NCBI GenBank assembly: GCA_028280265.1
Contig: JANQMD010000052.1
Location: 1-46,646, forward strand
Reading direction: 5' to 3'
Length of the DNA stretch: 46,646 nt
From: Flavobacteriaceae bacterium
GTDB lineage: Bacteria > Bacteroidota > Bacteroidia > Flavobacteriales > Flavobacteriaceae
Shown here: piece after piece, positions 26,018-36,990 of the stretch
Position numbering within the stretch: the stretch's first letter is position 1
Layout: every line of letters begins with the position of its first letter
Notes under the pieces: generated by a model
Database searches by the model: none
Seen by the model: only the letters and a program-made list of their open reading frames with translations
Told to the model about the DNA's origin: nothing
Position numbers and translations under genes: made by a program

Positions 26018-27295
26018 TTATTTCTTTGATTTGAGAATAAGTTTCTCTAATTCTTTCAGTTTTTTTGTGATCTCTTTTAATTGAGCATTTTCATTCTTTA
26101 ATTGATTAATTTCTTTTTGCTGTTGAATGGTATACAATGTCAACTCTTCAATTTTTTGCAATAATTTAGCATCCATCTCTCCTAAGAAGATTCCGTTTTT
26201 TTCTACTTCAGCAGCACTGGGAATATCTTTTAAATGGCCACTAGATGTAATATGTTTTTCAACTTCTTCTAAGCTAGGGAGAGAGTAATTTTTAGTAAAT
26301 ACATAATCAGGCCATGCTGATTGTAATTGTACTTTCACTTCTTCTGAAATTACTTTTCCTGCTACAGCGAATTTATAACCAGAAGGTACTGTAGTAGTCC
26401 CAACTCCTACATTTCCTATCCCATTTGTATCTCCTGCTCCAGAAATATATAAGCTTACCTGATTATTATTACTAGTGTCAGTTTGACCAGAAACAATTCC
26501 AATACCATTATAGTGGGTTAATAGTAGTTTTGGGTTACTAAAACCAGTTATTAACTTTTCTTGCATCACAACAGCATTCCCAGCTTGAATTGAAAATTTA
26601 TTGTTCCAAGAATGACTCGCCTTTAATTTAAGATCATAAGCGCCACTTGTATCCGTAGTTCCTAATTTCATTGTTGTATGTGTGCCATTATTAACCTCTA
26701 ATTTTTCACTAGGAGTTGTCGTTCCTATTCCTACATTACCTGCAGATTTTATTGTCAATAGTTCTTTATCACCACTATCCACAAAGCCCAACCTGTCAGT
26801 AAACCCATCCTTAAAATACTTTACTCGAAATCCATTTCCAAAAAAACTACCTGATTGAGTTTTCCCTGCATAAAAATGAAGCTCAGCAGTACCTCCTGAT
26901 TCTGTATTAAGTTTTCCTATGGCTAATGTAGGATTACTTGCATCTTCAATATGCAGGTCAAATAACGGAGTTGTCGTCCCAATTCCAACCTTTCCGTCTG
27001 GATAAGATAAATCATTGAGTTTTCTTTGCCATTGATAGGAAGAGCCAAAAATACTAGGGTCTATATCACTTTCATTAGTTTCAATAACTTTCACAAAGGC
27101 TTTTACATTATAAAAACCAGTATGGTTGGTTTTTACTTTCACTACATTGCCTTCTAACACCAAAACAGGATAGTTAGAAACCGTATAAGTTGTAGAGACC
27201 GCCCTAATTTTCCACAAGGAATTGCTTGACCAAACCAAATACTCTGAACCAGTTACACTTCCTGTACCTGTGGTAATTAGCTTAACTTTGTACAT
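26018..27295 (-). CDS. GIGTTTP-repeat surface protein with endosialidase-chaperone-like C-terminus (5' end detached)
   Basis: 425 residues from the first ATG after a stop. The protein has repeats of the phrase VGIGTTTPSE/L (three clear copies), which are common in flavobacterial tail-fibre-like surface proteins. A C-terminal segment follows (WPDYVFTKNYSLPSLEEVEK, then IPSAAEVEKNGI and LGEMDAKLLQKIEELTLYTI) and ends in a coiled coil. This tail resembles the S74/endosialidase chaperone-like ends of such proteins. It begins without a signal peptide, because the true start lies 162 bases upstream in the same frame and is cut off by a TAA (see next entry). As it stands, the product would not be exported. 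Expression could come from read-through or internal initiation. Confidence 0.72.
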   Translation of the reverse strand: MYKVKLITTGTGSVTGSEYLVWSSNSLWKIRAVSTTYTVSNYPVLVLEGNVVKVKTNHTGFYNVKAFVKVIETNESDIDPSIFGSSYQWQRKLNDLSYPDGKVGIGTTTPLFDLHIEDASNPTLAIGKLNTESGGTAELHFYAGKTQSGSFFGNGFRVKYFKDGFTDRLGFVDSGDKELLTIKSAGNVGIGTTTPSEKLEVNNGTHTTMKLGTTDTSGAYDLKLKASHSWNNKFSIQAGNAVVMQEKLITGFSNPKLLLTHYNGIGIVSGQTDTSNNNQVSLYISGAGDTNGIGNVGVGTTTVPSGYKFAVAGKVISEEVKVQLQSAWPDYVFTKNYSLPSLEEVEKHITSSGHLKDIPSAAEVEKNGIFLGEMDAKLLQKIEELTLYTIQQQKEINQLKNENAQLKEITKKLKELEKLILKSKK

Positions 27296-27334
27296 GTTAT
27301 TGGAGTTTAAACTACTCCCATTTTCATCCGTTAA

Positions 27335-27457
27335 TTAGAGAGAGTTGGATTGGTTAACATAAAATGTTTTGACATAATTTTTAATACCGTTTTGTGCAAA
27401 AGCACCCAAACTAAATCCAATAATAGCAAAAGTGATGATTTTAATTTTTGTTTTCAT
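27335..27457 (-). pseudogene. Signal-peptide fragment of the same gene, ended by an in-frame TAA
   Basis: ATG at 27457 opens MKTKIKIITFAIIGFSLGAF, a good signal peptide followed by AQNG. After 40 codons it meets TAA at 27337-27335. Reading on in the same frame gives LTDENGSSLNSNN and then MYKVKLITTG, the start of the 425-residue ORF. One base change (for example TTA to TAA) would therefore explain the break. The gene has its own promoter upstream and a terminator downstream, so the damage looks recent, or it is a sequencing error or phase-variable state. Confidence 0.65.
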
Positions 27458-27575
27458 AGTAATAACTTTGTAGTGTATAAATATATTTTCCTATGATTTA
27501 CCTCTGTAAACCGATATTACTAAAACTTAAAAGTCAGATAAAATAACTTTTTGAAGGTCATAGCAATATATGGTC

Positions 27576-27606
27576 CAAATATATTTTAAATTATAATACT
27601 TTGCAA
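27576..27606 (-). promoter_or_regulatory. Promoter of the interrupted surface-protein gene
   Basis: On the minus strand TTG (27606-27604), a 20-base spacer and TATATTTG (27583-27576) fit the flavobacterial promoter consensus. The start codon at 27457 lies about 115 bases downstream, leaving a long leader. Confidence 0.55.
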
Positions 27607-27648
27607 CTAAAAACCTATTAGTTTTGTACTTTTTACCAAATTATTTTT

Positions 27649-30600
27649 TTGAACTCTGCTTCTACTTTTCAAATTTACAATGCCTCTGCGGGAAGTGGTA
27701 AGACTTTTACTTTGGTAAAAGAATACCTGAAAATTCTACTAACCAACGAAGATATTTTTACTTTTCAACGTGTTCTAGCGATTACTTTTACCAACAAAGC
27801 TGCTGGAGAGATGAAGGAGCGAGTTCTGATAAATTTAAAAGAATTCTCGGAAGGAATTGAAAACACCTATTTTCATCAGATTCTACAGGAGACAAATTTA
27901 GATTCCGAGATATTAAAGGATAGAAGTAAAAAAATTGTTTTTGCGATTCTACAAAATTATGCTGCTTTCTACATCACAACCATTGACAGCTTTACCTATA
28001 AAATTATCAAGAGTTTTGCCTACGATTTAGGTTTGACCCAAAATTTTGAGGTAGAAATGGATGCAGATGAGTTACTGAATCTGGCAGTAGAAAGATTGGT
28101 GTCTAAAATTGGTATCAATGATGAATTGACCGAAGTGCTGATTCAGTATTCTCTTGACAAAACTGAAGATGATAAATCCTGGGATATTTCTAGAGAATTA
28201 GTAGAATTCTCGAAGATATTGTTGAATGAAAATGATGCTAAACACTTTAAAAAACTGACTTCTAAATCACTAGACAGCTTCAAAAAACTACAGAAAAAAT
28301 TGATTGCAGATAAGAAGCAAACTATAGATAATTTAAAATCAATAGGTGTTTCAGGTCTGGAGATTATCAACTATGTCAACCTTGAGTTCAATGACTTTTA
28401 CAGGTCGATGTTACCCAATCATTTTTTTGCGCTAAGTAAAGACCCAGAAACTGCTAAGTTTTTTGATAATAGCAATTTGAAATTAAGAATCGAGGAGCGA
28501 AATTTTTATGCAAAATCAAAATCAGAAGATGTCAAAGCGACCATAGAAGGAATTATCCCTGAGCTAATTGGGTATTACGAAAAGTCTGAAAAAGAATATC
28601 AAAAGTTGGTTCTCACCAATTTAATTTTAAAGAATATTATTCCGCTATCTGTTTTAAATCACATCAACAAGGAATTAGAGGAGATTAAAGAAGAAAGTAA
28701 TGTGAGATTGAACGCAGAGTTCAATCAATTGATTTCTGAAAATATTCAAGACCAACCTGCTCCTTTTATTTATGAGAGAATTGGTCAAAAATTTCAACAT
28801 TATTTCATTGATGAAATGCAGGATACCTCAGTTTTACAGTGGAAAAATCTGATTCCTCTTATTGATAATTCATTGTCTCAAGAAAACACAAGTCTTCTTT
28901 TGGTAGGTGACGGGAAACAAGCTATTTACAGATGGAGAGGAGGTAAAGCAGAACAATTTATAGACTTGAGTAAGAATGAGGAGGCATCTTTCAATCCTTT
29001 TCAAATTGAAAAACAACAAAAGCAGCTAACAACAAACTACAGAAGTTACAGTGCTGTGGTCGATTTTAACAATAGTTTTTTTAAGCACTGCTCCAAGTTT
29101 ATTGAGTACCCAGATTATCAAGAACTATTTTCTGAAAAGTCATTTCAAGAGAAGAGTAAAAAAGAAAAAGGTTTTGTTTCGCTAACGTTTCTTGACAAGG
29201 TGGAAGATAAACAGAAAAACAAAGAGAAGTATGCTCAACAAGTCTTCGATACAATAAAAGATTTGGAGGGGAACTATTCGCTAGGAGATATCTGTATTAT
29301 AGTTCGAAAAAAAAGAGAGGGAGTAGACATTGCTAACTTTTTGTCTGAAAATGGAATAGCTATTGTTTCCTCGGAGACACTCCTCTTGAATAATAGCTCC
29401 AGAGTTCAATTTATCATTCATTTTCTTTCCTATATTCAAAATCCAGAAGATAGAGAAAGTCTTTATGAAGTTTTGAGTTTCTTATACGATCATTCAAAAA
29501 TCGAAAAGGATAAGCATTATTTTTTAGAACAATTGATCGTGAGTGATTTTTATGAAGTTCTGGAAAATTTAAAGGATTACAACTTCACTTTTGATTTTTC
29601 TAATTTTCAAGAGTTGCCTTTGTATGAAAAAGTAGAGTTTATTGTTTCAACTTTTCAGCTGAACAAGTCTTCCGATGCTTATGTGCAGTTTTTTTTAGAT
29701 GAAGTTTTGGATCAGCAAAAAAAGCAAATGAGTGTTCAAGATTTTCTGGATTATTGGAAGCTTAAGAAAGAAAAATTAAGTGTGGTGAGCTCAGAAAATA
29801 CGAATGCTGTTAGCATTATGACCATTCATAAGTCAAAAGGATTGGAATTCCCAATTGTTATTTTTCCGTGTGATCTAGATATTTATGGAGAAATAAATCC
29901 AATGACCTGGATTCATGATTTACCTACTGATCAATTTGAGGGGTTTTCAGAATTCATGATCTCCTCAAGAAAGGAATTACAGTATGTAGGTGATCGAGGA
30001 AATCAGTTATATAAGAGGAAAAGACAAGAATTAGAGTTAGATAATTTTAACCTTTTATATGTTGCATTAACTAGGGCTCAACAACAATTACATATCATCA
30101 CTGAAAAAAAGATGGTCAAGGGTCAAGAAAAGCAGCATTACTATTCTGGAATATTTATCAATTATTTAAAATCAATAGAGGTTTGGAGTGAGGAACAAAA
30201 TCAATATTCATTTGGCGAGAAAGGGAGTTTTAAAACTGAAATAATAGAGCAGGGTAATCAGGTTAAACTAGAAAGTTTACAAACGAATTCCTGGAAAAAT
30301 CAAAACATTCAGTTATTAGCCAACTCATCAAAGCATTGGGGCACAGAACGAGGGAAGGCCATCGATTACGGAGATTTGGTACATGAAATGATGTCTCACA
30401 TTATTACTAAAAATGATATTGAATCTGTAATAGAAAAATTTCTCTTAAAAGGAGCCATCTCATTAAATCAAGTTGAGAAAGTCAAAAAACTACTCTTAAG
30501 AATTGTAGATCATCCAGTTTTAGAAAAGTATTACTCAAATCAATTTAGAATATATAACGAGAGAGAATTGATAGATAACTCAGATGTTGTAATACCAGAT

Positions 30601-30777
30601 CGATTGGCTGTGAAAGATTCCAGAGTTGTTGTTATTGATTACAAAACTGGGAATCATTCAGATGAGCATTTACAGCAGTTGTTTAATTACCAAAGAGTGA
30701 TAGAAGATATGGGATATTCTGTTGAGAAAAAAATATTGATTTACATCGGAGATTCCATATCCATAGAGGAATTTTAA
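27649..30777 (+). CDS. RecB/AddA-type UvrD helicase with C-terminal nuclease domain
   Basis: 1042 residues. A superfamily 1A helicase that unwinds broken DNA ends for recombinational repair. Motif I is ASAGSGKT with K18, motif II FIDEMQDTS near 386, motif III GDGKQAIYRWRGG, and motif V/VI region MTIHKSKGLEFP and YVALTRAQQ. The last 80 residues have the RecB-family nuclease core: IPDRLAV then VVVIDYKTGN and a QLFNYQ helix, so the fold is AddA/RecB-like. The ORF opens with TTG and no in-frame ATG lies near it; the family N-terminus (FQIYNASAGSGKTF) starts within ten residues of it, which supports TTG. The usual AddB-type partner is not in this window. Confidence 0.88.
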   Translation: MNSASTFQIYNASAGSGKTFTLVKEYLKILLTNEDIFTFQRVLAITFTNKAAGEMKERVLINLKEFSEGIENTYFHQILQETNLDSEILKDRSKKIVFAILQNYAAFYITTIDSFTYKIIKSFAYDLGLTQNFEVEMDADELLNLAVERLVSKIGINDELTEVLIQYSLDKTEDDKSWDISRELVEFSKILLNENDAKHFKKLTSKSLDSFKKLQKKLIADKKQTIDNLKSIGVSGLEIINYVNLEFNDFYRSMLPNHFFALSKDPETAKFFDNSNLKLRIEERNFYAKSKSEDVKATIEGIIPELIGYYEKSEKEYQKLVLTNLILKNIIPLSVLNHINKELEEIKEESNVRLNAEFNQLISENIQDQPAPFIYERIGQKFQHYFIDEMQDTSVLQWKNLIPLIDNSLSQENTSLLLVGDGKQAIYRWRGGKAEQFIDLSKNEEASFNPFQIEKQQKQLTTNYRSYSAVVDFNNSFFKHCSKFIEYPDYQELFSEKSFQEKSKKEKGFVSLTFLDKVEDKQKNKEKYAQQVFDTIKDLEGNYSLGDICIIVRKKREGVDIANFLSENGIAIVSSETLLLNNSSRVQFIIHFLSYIQNPEDRESLYEVLSFLYDHSKIEKDKHYFLEQLIVSDFYEVLENLKDYNFTFDFSNFQELPLYEKVEFIVSTFQLNKSSDAYVQFFLDEVLDQQKKQMSVQDFLDYWKLKKEKLSVVSSENTNAVSIMTIHKSKGLEFPIVIFPCDLDIYGEINPMTWIHDLPTDQFEGFSEFMISSRKELQYVGDRGNQLYKRKRQELELDNFNLLYVALTRAQQQLHIITEKKMVKGQEKQHYYSGIFINYLKSIEVWSEEQNQYSFGEKGSFKTEIIEQGNQVKLESLQTNSWKNQNIQLLANSSKHWGTERGKAIDYGDLVHEMMSHIITKNDIESVIEKFLLKGAISLNQVEKVKKLLLRIVDHPVLEKYYSNQFRIYNERELIDNSDVVIPDRLAVKDSRVVVIDYKTGNHSDEHLQQLFNYQRVIEDMGYSVEKKILIYIGDSISIEEF

Positions 30778-30816
30778 TGTATTTTTACCAGCAAATCAAA
30801 TCAAAATAAAAGTCTT

Positions 30817-32010
30817 ATGTACGGAGCTATCAAGGAGCATTTACAACAAGAAATTCAAGATATTAAAGATGCAGGTCTTTATAAATCCGAGAGAATTATC
30901 ACATCATCACAAGATGCAGTAATTAAAATTTCGACAGGAGAAGAAGTCATAAATTTTTGTGCGAATAATTACTTAGGACTGTCAAACAATCCAGAAGTAA
31001 TTCAGGCTGCAAAAGACACGTTAGATACCCATGGTTTTGGCATGTCTTCGGTACGATTCATTTGTGGAACACAAGATATTCACAAAGAGCTGGAAGGAAA
31101 AATAGCAGAGTTTTATCATACAGAAGACACCATTTTATATGCGGCAGCATTTGATGCAAATGGGGGTGTGTTTGAACCTCTATTAACAAAAGAGGATGCC
31201 ATTATTTCTGATAGCTTAAATCATGCTTCTATCATTGACGGAGTTCGCCTTTGCAAAGCGACTAGATATCGTTATGAGAATAATAACATGTTAGCTCTGG
31301 AAGAACAGTTGATTGAAGCTTCTAAGCAGAATCATCGTTTTAAAATTATTGTTACTGATGGAGTTTTTTCGATGGATGGGATTGTTGCTAAACTAGATGA
31401 GATTTGTGATTTGGCCGAAAAGTATGATGCGTTGGTAATGGTAGATGAATGCCATGCTGCTGGTTTTATTGGAGCTACGGGAAGGGGTACTTTAGAATTA
31501 AAAAATGTTTTAGGAAGAGTTGATATTGTTACTGGTACCTTAGGGAAAGCTCTAGGAGGTGCAATGGGTGGTTATACAACAGGCAAAAAAGAAATTATAG
31601 AAATCTTAAGACAAAGATCAAGACCTTATTTGTTCTCAAATTCTTTGGCTCCAGCGATTGTAGGTGCATCATTGAAGGTATTTGATTTATTATCAAAAGA
31701 TACTTCATTGAGAGATAAATTAGAATGGAATACGAACTATTTTAGAACTAAAATGGAAGAAGCTGGTTTTGATCTTGTAGGTGCAGATGCAGCAATTGTG
31801 CCTGTTATGTTATACGATGCCAAATTATCTCAGGTAATGGCCGATAAATTACTTGAGGAAGGAATCTATGTTATTGGATTCTTTTTCCCAGTTGTTCCAA
31901 GAGGAAAAGCTAGAATTCGAGTGCAGTTATCTGCAGCTCATAGCCAAGAACACTTAGACAAGGCAATTCAATCGTTTGTTAAGATAGGCAAGCAGTTAGG
32001 AGTAATATAA
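30817..32010 (+). CDS. kbl: Glycine C-acetyltransferase (2-amino-3-ketobutyrate CoA ligase)
   Basis: 397 residues, the same length as the E. coli enzyme. It is a PLP enzyme of the alpha-oxoamine synthase family that converts 2-amino-3-ketobutyrate plus CoA to glycine and acetyl-CoA, the second step of threonine breakdown. The PLP lysine is K244 in [14 protein letters not shown], identical in position to E. coli. [16 protein letters not shown] carries the aspartate and histidine that contact the cofactor. [12 protein letters not shown] and [11 protein letters not shown] are also typical. No threonine dehydrogenase gene is adjacent. It lies 39 bases downstream of the helicase gene and may share its message. 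Confidence 0.95.
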   Translation: MYGAIKEHLQQEIQDIKDAGLYKSERIITSSQDAVIKISTGEEVINFCANNYLGLSNNPEVIQAAKDTLDTHGFGMSSVRFICGTQDIHKELEGKIAEFYHTEDTILYAAAFDANGGVFEPLLTKEDAIISDSLNHASIIDGVRLCKATRYRYENNNMLALEEQLIEASKQNHRFKIIVTDGVFSMDGIVAKLDEICDLAEKYDALVMVDECHAAGFIGATGRGTLELKNVLGRVDIVTGTLGKALGGAMGGYTTGKKEIIEILRQRSRPYLFSNSLAPAIVGASLKVFDLLSKDTSLRDKLEWNTNYFRTKMEEAGFDLVGADAAIVPVMLYDAKLSQVMADKLLEEGIYVIGFFFPVVPRGKARIRVQLSAAHSQEHLDKAIQSFVKIGKQLGVI

Positions 32011-32054
32011 CGATCTTGAAAAGCCATTTATTATGTAATTTTTGTAGATTTATC

Positions 32055-32085
32055 TTTGTAATTAGTAATGAACAAGTTACTTTTG
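32055..32085 (+). promoter_or_regulatory. Strong promoter of ompA
   Basis: TTTG at 32055-32058, a 19-base spacer and TACTTTTG at 32078-32085 give a full match to the Bacteroidota consensus. The ATG at 32125 leaves a leader of about 30 bases. This agrees with high expression of the major OmpA protein. Confidence 0.7.
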
Positions 32086-32124
32086 CGCGTATATATAAGG
32101 AACTTTTAATTTAAATTTTTAATA

Positions 32125-33489
32125 ATGAGACAATTAAAATTAGCTGTGATAGCTTTATTTGCTTTAGCTACAGTAGGCAGCTCAAATGCTCAAGACAGAG
32201 ACAATCAGTGGACTGTTGGAGTTGGAGTCAACGCAGTTGACTTTTTAATCCCGAATAAACTTGGAAAAGGAATAAGTGATTATTTTGGAACTTCAGATTG
32301 GAATGTAAGTAAATATATTTCCAGACTTTCTATAGGTAAATATCTTGACAAAGGATTTTCTATAGAGGGAGCTCTTTCTATGAACACAATAGAAACCATT
32401 AACATTAAAGGAGCAGCTAATGACTTAGTTTACTATTCTCTTGACTTAAACGTAAAGTATGATTTCAATGGAGTTATTGGAGATACAGGTTGGTTTGATC
32501 CTTATTTAGTTGCTGGTGGAGGTTACACCAAGTTAGACGAATTAGGAGAAGGTGTACTTAACTTAGGATGGGGATTCAATGCTTGGTTTAATGATAACGT
32601 TGGTTTAAACTATCAAGTAATTCTCAAGAAGCAATTTGCAAACAAGTTTGATGATCATTTCCAACACGCTTTAGGTATTGTATTCAAGTTTGGAGGAAAA
32701 GATACTGATGGAGATGGAATTTATGACAAATACGATGCTTGTCCAGAAGTTGCTGGATTAAAAGAATTCAATGGATGTCCAGATGCTGACGGAGATGGAA
32801 TTACAGATGCAGAAGATGCTTGTCCTAATGTTGCTGGTTTAGCAGCTTTAAACGGATGTCCAGATGCTGATGGAGACGGAATCGCTGATAAAGACGATAT
32901 GTGCCCTAATGCTAAAGGAACAAAAGCAAACAACGGATGTCCTGATACAGACGGGGACGGTGTTGTAGATAAAGATGATAGATGTGCTAGTGTTGCAGGA
33001 CCAGCTGCAAATGGAGGGTGCCCATGGCCAGATACAGACGGAGATGGTGTGTTAGATAAAGATGATAACTGTGTTAATGAAGCAGGACCTGCTTCTAACA
33101 ATGGTTGTCCAGAGCCAATAATCACAGAAACAGCTGCGAGTGAAATTACTGAATTTGCAAAAGAGATTTATTTCAATACAGAGAGTGCAGTATTTAGACC
33201 TCAAACTTCTGAAAAATTATCTGGGATTGTAAACATTATGAAGCAATTTGCAAAAGCAAACTTCAAAATTGAAGGACATACAGATAGTAGAGGTTCTGAA
33301 AAGTACAATCAAAAATTATCTGAAAAAAGAGCAGAAGCTGTTTTAAAGTACTTGGTTGATAATGGTATAGACAAGTCTCGCTTAACTGCTGTTGGATATG
33401 GGGAAAAGAAACCCGTAGCTGATAATATGAATAAGAAAGGCAGAAAGAAAAATAGAAGAGTAGAGATTACTGTAACGAACAAGGAATAA
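32125..33489 (+). CDS. OmpA-family protein with eight-strand barrel and thrombospondin-3 repeats
   Basis: 454 residues: a signal peptide (ends SSNAQ), an N-terminal beta-barrel (about 24-190), five calcium-binding thrombospondin type-3 repeats (193-331, each built on DxDGDG plus a cysteine) and a C-terminal OmpA domain (about 345-454). The OmpA domain has [16 protein letters not shown] and [14 protein letters not shown], which grip peptidoglycan. It ties the outer membrane to the cell wall and is usually one of the most abundant flavobacterial proteins. The start has the expected AT-rich spacing. A consensus promoter precedes it and a strong terminator follows, so it is its own transcription unit. 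Confidence 0.93.
   Translation: MRQLKLAVIALFALATVGSSNAQDRDNQWTVGVGVNAVDFLIPNKLGKGISDYFGTSDWNVSKYISRLSIGKYLDKGFSIEGALSMNTIETINIKGAANDLVYYSLDLNVKYDFNGVIGDTGWFDPYLVAGGGYTKLDELGEGVLNLGWGFNAWFNDNVGLNYQVILKKQFANKFDDHFQHALGIVFKFGGKDTDGDGIYDKYDACPEVAGLKEFNGCPDADGDGITDAEDACPNVAGLAALNGCPDADGDGIADKDDMCPNAKGTKANNGCPDTDGDGVVDKDDRCASVAGPAANGGCPWPDTDGDGVLDKDDNCVNEAGPASNNGCPEPIITETAASEITEFAKEIYFNTESAVFRPQTSEKLSGIVNIMKQFAKANFKIEGHTDSRGSEKYNQKLSEKRAEAVLKYLVDNGIDKSRLTAVGYGEKKPVADNMNKKGRKKNRRVEITVTNKE
32701..33117 (+). repeat. Five thrombospondin-3 coding repeats in ompA
   Basis: Tandem units of about 27 codons, each with GATGxTGAYGGAGAYGG-like DNA and a GGATGTCC-type end. They are coding repeats (calcium-binding TSP3) and not a CRISPR array. 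The near-identical DNA could support unit gain or loss by recombination. Confidence 0.8.
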
Positions 33490-33510
33490 TTTTTCTCAAT
33501 ATCAATAGAA

Positions 33511-33539
33511 AGCCTCGTCAGATGACGAGGCTTTTTTTT
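33511..33539 (+). terminator. Intrinsic terminator of ompA
   Basis: AGCCTCGTC (33511-33519) and GACGAGGCT (33524-33532) form a 9-bp GC-rich stem with loop AGAT, followed by seven more Ts. It starts 21 bases after the ompA stop. Confidence 0.93.
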
Positions 33540-33595
33540 GCTCTTTTTTAATTGGATAATATAATTCAAAAAGCTTTTCATTTTCAGGGAAATAA

Positions 33596-35173
<1,578 letters not shown>

Positions 35174-35190
35174 TCAATTAATAAAAAAAT

Positions 35191-35484
35191 ATGCATTTAG
35201 AAGTTGTATCACCCGAAGCAATCTTATTCTCATCAGAAGTAGATTCAATTACAGTTCCTGGAACTGGAGGAGAGTTTCAAATGTTAAACAATCATGCTCC
35301 AATCGTTTCTACTCTAAAAGAAGGAATTGTAAAAATTCATGTACATACTCAAGAACATCTAGAGCTTGATGATTTACATGGGAAAATTGTACCTGGAGTA
35401 GAAGATCATAAGGTATTGACAGTAGAGATTCAATCGGGAACAATTGAATTTAAAGACAACAAAGCGATTATTTTAGTAGATTAA
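35191..35484 (+). CDS. atpC: ATP synthase F1 subunit epsilon
   Basis: 97 residues. It forms part of the central rotor stalk. The N-terminal beta-sandwich is clear (LEVVSPEAILFSSEVDSITV, GEFQMLNNHAPIVSTLKEG). It lacks the C-terminal helical hairpin of the E. coli protein (139 residues), so it cannot inhibit the enzyme in the same way; short forms are usual in Bacteroidota. It is 17 bases after atpD and ends 18 bases before a strong terminator. Confidence 0.95.
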   Translation: MHLEVVSPEAILFSSEVDSITVPGTGGEFQMLNNHAPIVSTLKEGIVKIHVHTQEHLELDDLHGKIVPGVEDHKVLTVEIQSGTIEFKDNKAIILVD

Positions 35485-35502
35485 ATAATCAAAAATTGAA
35501 AT

Positions 35503-35542
35503 AAAAAAGTCGTTTATAAAATATCTTATAAACGACTTTTTT
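35503..35542. terminator. Bidirectional terminator between atpC and the DUF5689 gene
   Basis: A perfect 17-bp stem: an A6 plus GTCGTTTATAA arm (35503-35519) pairs with TTATAAACGAC plus T6 (35526-35542), loop of six. The A-run and T-run make it work in both directions, for the converging genes on each side. Confidence 0.93.
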
Positions 35543-35560
35543 GTTGCATCAATTTGATAG

Positions 35561-36979
35561 TTATTTACCACTAACTACAATATTATCTAAGTGAAATCTT
35601 GTTGTTGCATTTGGATCAGATCCTTGGTAGAAGAATCCAATGTAAATATTTCCATCTAAACAAGATAGGTTTACTCTAGTCGCAGCTTCAAAAGAGCCAA
35701 ACCCTGTTGAACTTCCTGAAGGAATCGTTGTGTCTAATTGCTCCCATGTAGCAGTAGTAGGATCACCTGTGAAGTCTCTAGAAATCCAAACCGTTAGATT
35801 TGCACCATTGTTATAGTTTGTCTGTACATCAAAGTCTAAAACTTCCTCGGTAGTTCCATCTAAGTTAATAGATGGAGTTACCAACCATACCTTAATATCG
35901 TTTTCATTTGAATTAAAACCTGAAACTTGAGCAAAAGAGTTTCCTCTAAAACTTCCTTCTCTCCATTGTGTAGATCCTGAGTTGATATTTGTATTTACCC
36001 AGCCCTCTGATGTAAATGTTCCAAAACTTTCAAAATTCTCAGAGTAAATAGTCATAGTGGACGCTCCATTAATAGGATTATTACAAGTCAAAACAACTGG
36101 GTCGCAACGATTTGTATTTGCAAAGTTTATGCTCTCTGGAGTATTAATGACCAATGTAAAAAAGCGATCAAAGAAATCTCGGGTTAAAATCCCTTCAATA
36201 CTTCCTTTGTTTAAAGGAAGAGAAAGCGATTTAAAATCTGAGAACGTGCTTGTACTTAGAACTACTTTTTTGTTGTCGTTACAGTTTTCCAGTATACGCT
36301 CTCCATCGAATTGATCGGAAGCTTCACCTGCAAAAGTCATTGGGGGTAAATTACCTCTTAGTACTTGTGATTTGACAAATTGCATATCATTCAGACGAAC
36401 AAATAAGTTTTCCTTATCATTCGAAAAATCTGCAATGGTAATATCTAAGGGAACAATGGTGGCTATTTCAGCGCCTCTTATGATGTGCTCATTTCTTTGT
36501 TTACTGGTAATCTTTTCTAACCCACTTCCATCTCTTTTACCAATTTGAATTACTCCATTTTCTTCGTTTACAGCCAAACCATCTAAGTTGATGTATACTT
36601 TTCTTCCAAACTCATAAAAGGTAAATAATGGGTTTACGTCTACTTGTACTACAATACCCGCAGATGGATTTTCTGCTTTATCTTGAATTACAATCTCCTC
36701 AAAGAAATTCCCAGCTTCATCACTAGAAATTACGTAACCTTCTATATATCTGTTATTTGAAGGAGTTATAGGGTCTTTCTCTCCATATTCTAATATGCCA
36801 TTATTTTGTTTATAGGCATTGATAACAGCATTGATGGTTAGTAATTCATCAGTAGCGTTAATTTGAAAAGGAATATCTGTTGATAACGGTGTTTTAAAAT
36901 CGTCATTTTCCACACATCCATAGAAGGCGATCAGTCCTATTGCAAGGATGAATAATTGAGTTTTTTTGAATCTTTTCAT
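35561..36979 (-). CDS. DUF5689 lipoprotein with C-terminal choice-of-anchor-J-like domain
   Basis: 472 residues. A lipoprotein signal has the lipidated cysteine at 22 (IAFYGC). The middle (about 40-290) is DUF5689. Its stretch GYVISSDEAGNFFEEIVIQD followed by GIVVQVDVNP and GRKVYINLDGL looks like an OB-fold, the nucleic-acid-binding fold, which I infer by eye. The last 170 residues form a jelly-roll of the choice-of-anchor-J type (WVNTNINSGSTQW, LDNIVV). It starts 11 bases after the TonB receptor stop, the position a SusD-like partner would take, so it is probably the surface lipoprotein of that receptor. The neighbouring exported endonuclease suggests nucleic acid as a target. Confidence 0.83.
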   Translation of the reverse strand: MKRFKKTQLFILAIGLIAFYGCVENDDFKTPLSTDIPFQINATDELLTINAVINAYKQNNGILEYGEKDPITPSNNRYIEGYVISSDEAGNFFEEIVIQDKAENPSAGIVVQVDVNPLFTFYEFGRKVYINLDGLAVNEENGVIQIGKRDGSGLEKITSKQRNEHIIRGAEIATIVPLDITIADFSNDKENLFVRLNDMQFVKSQVLRGNLPPMTFAGEASDQFDGERILENCNDNKKVVLSTSTFSDFKSLSLPLNKGSIEGILTRDFFDRFFTLVINTPESINFANTNRCDPVVLTCNNPINGASTMTIYSENFESFGTFTSEGWVNTNINSGSTQWREGSFRGNSFAQVSGFNSNENDIKVWLVTPSINLDGTTEEVLDFDVQTNYNNGANLTVWISRDFTGDPTTATWEQLDTTIPSGSSTGFGSFEAATRVNLSCLDGNIYIGFFYQGSDPNATTRFHLDNIVVSGK

Positions 36980-36990
36980 ATTGAAATTTT

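Noticed and set aside
32701..33117. Regular repeats that might be taken as CRISPR
   Set aside because: They are in-frame coding repeats of about 80 bases with no unique spacers.
32721..33125. A 134-residue open frame on the minus strand across the ompA repeats
   Set aside because: It is the mirror of the TSP3 repeats. It is repetitive Ser/Pro/Ala sequence with no start signal, inside a highly expressed gene.
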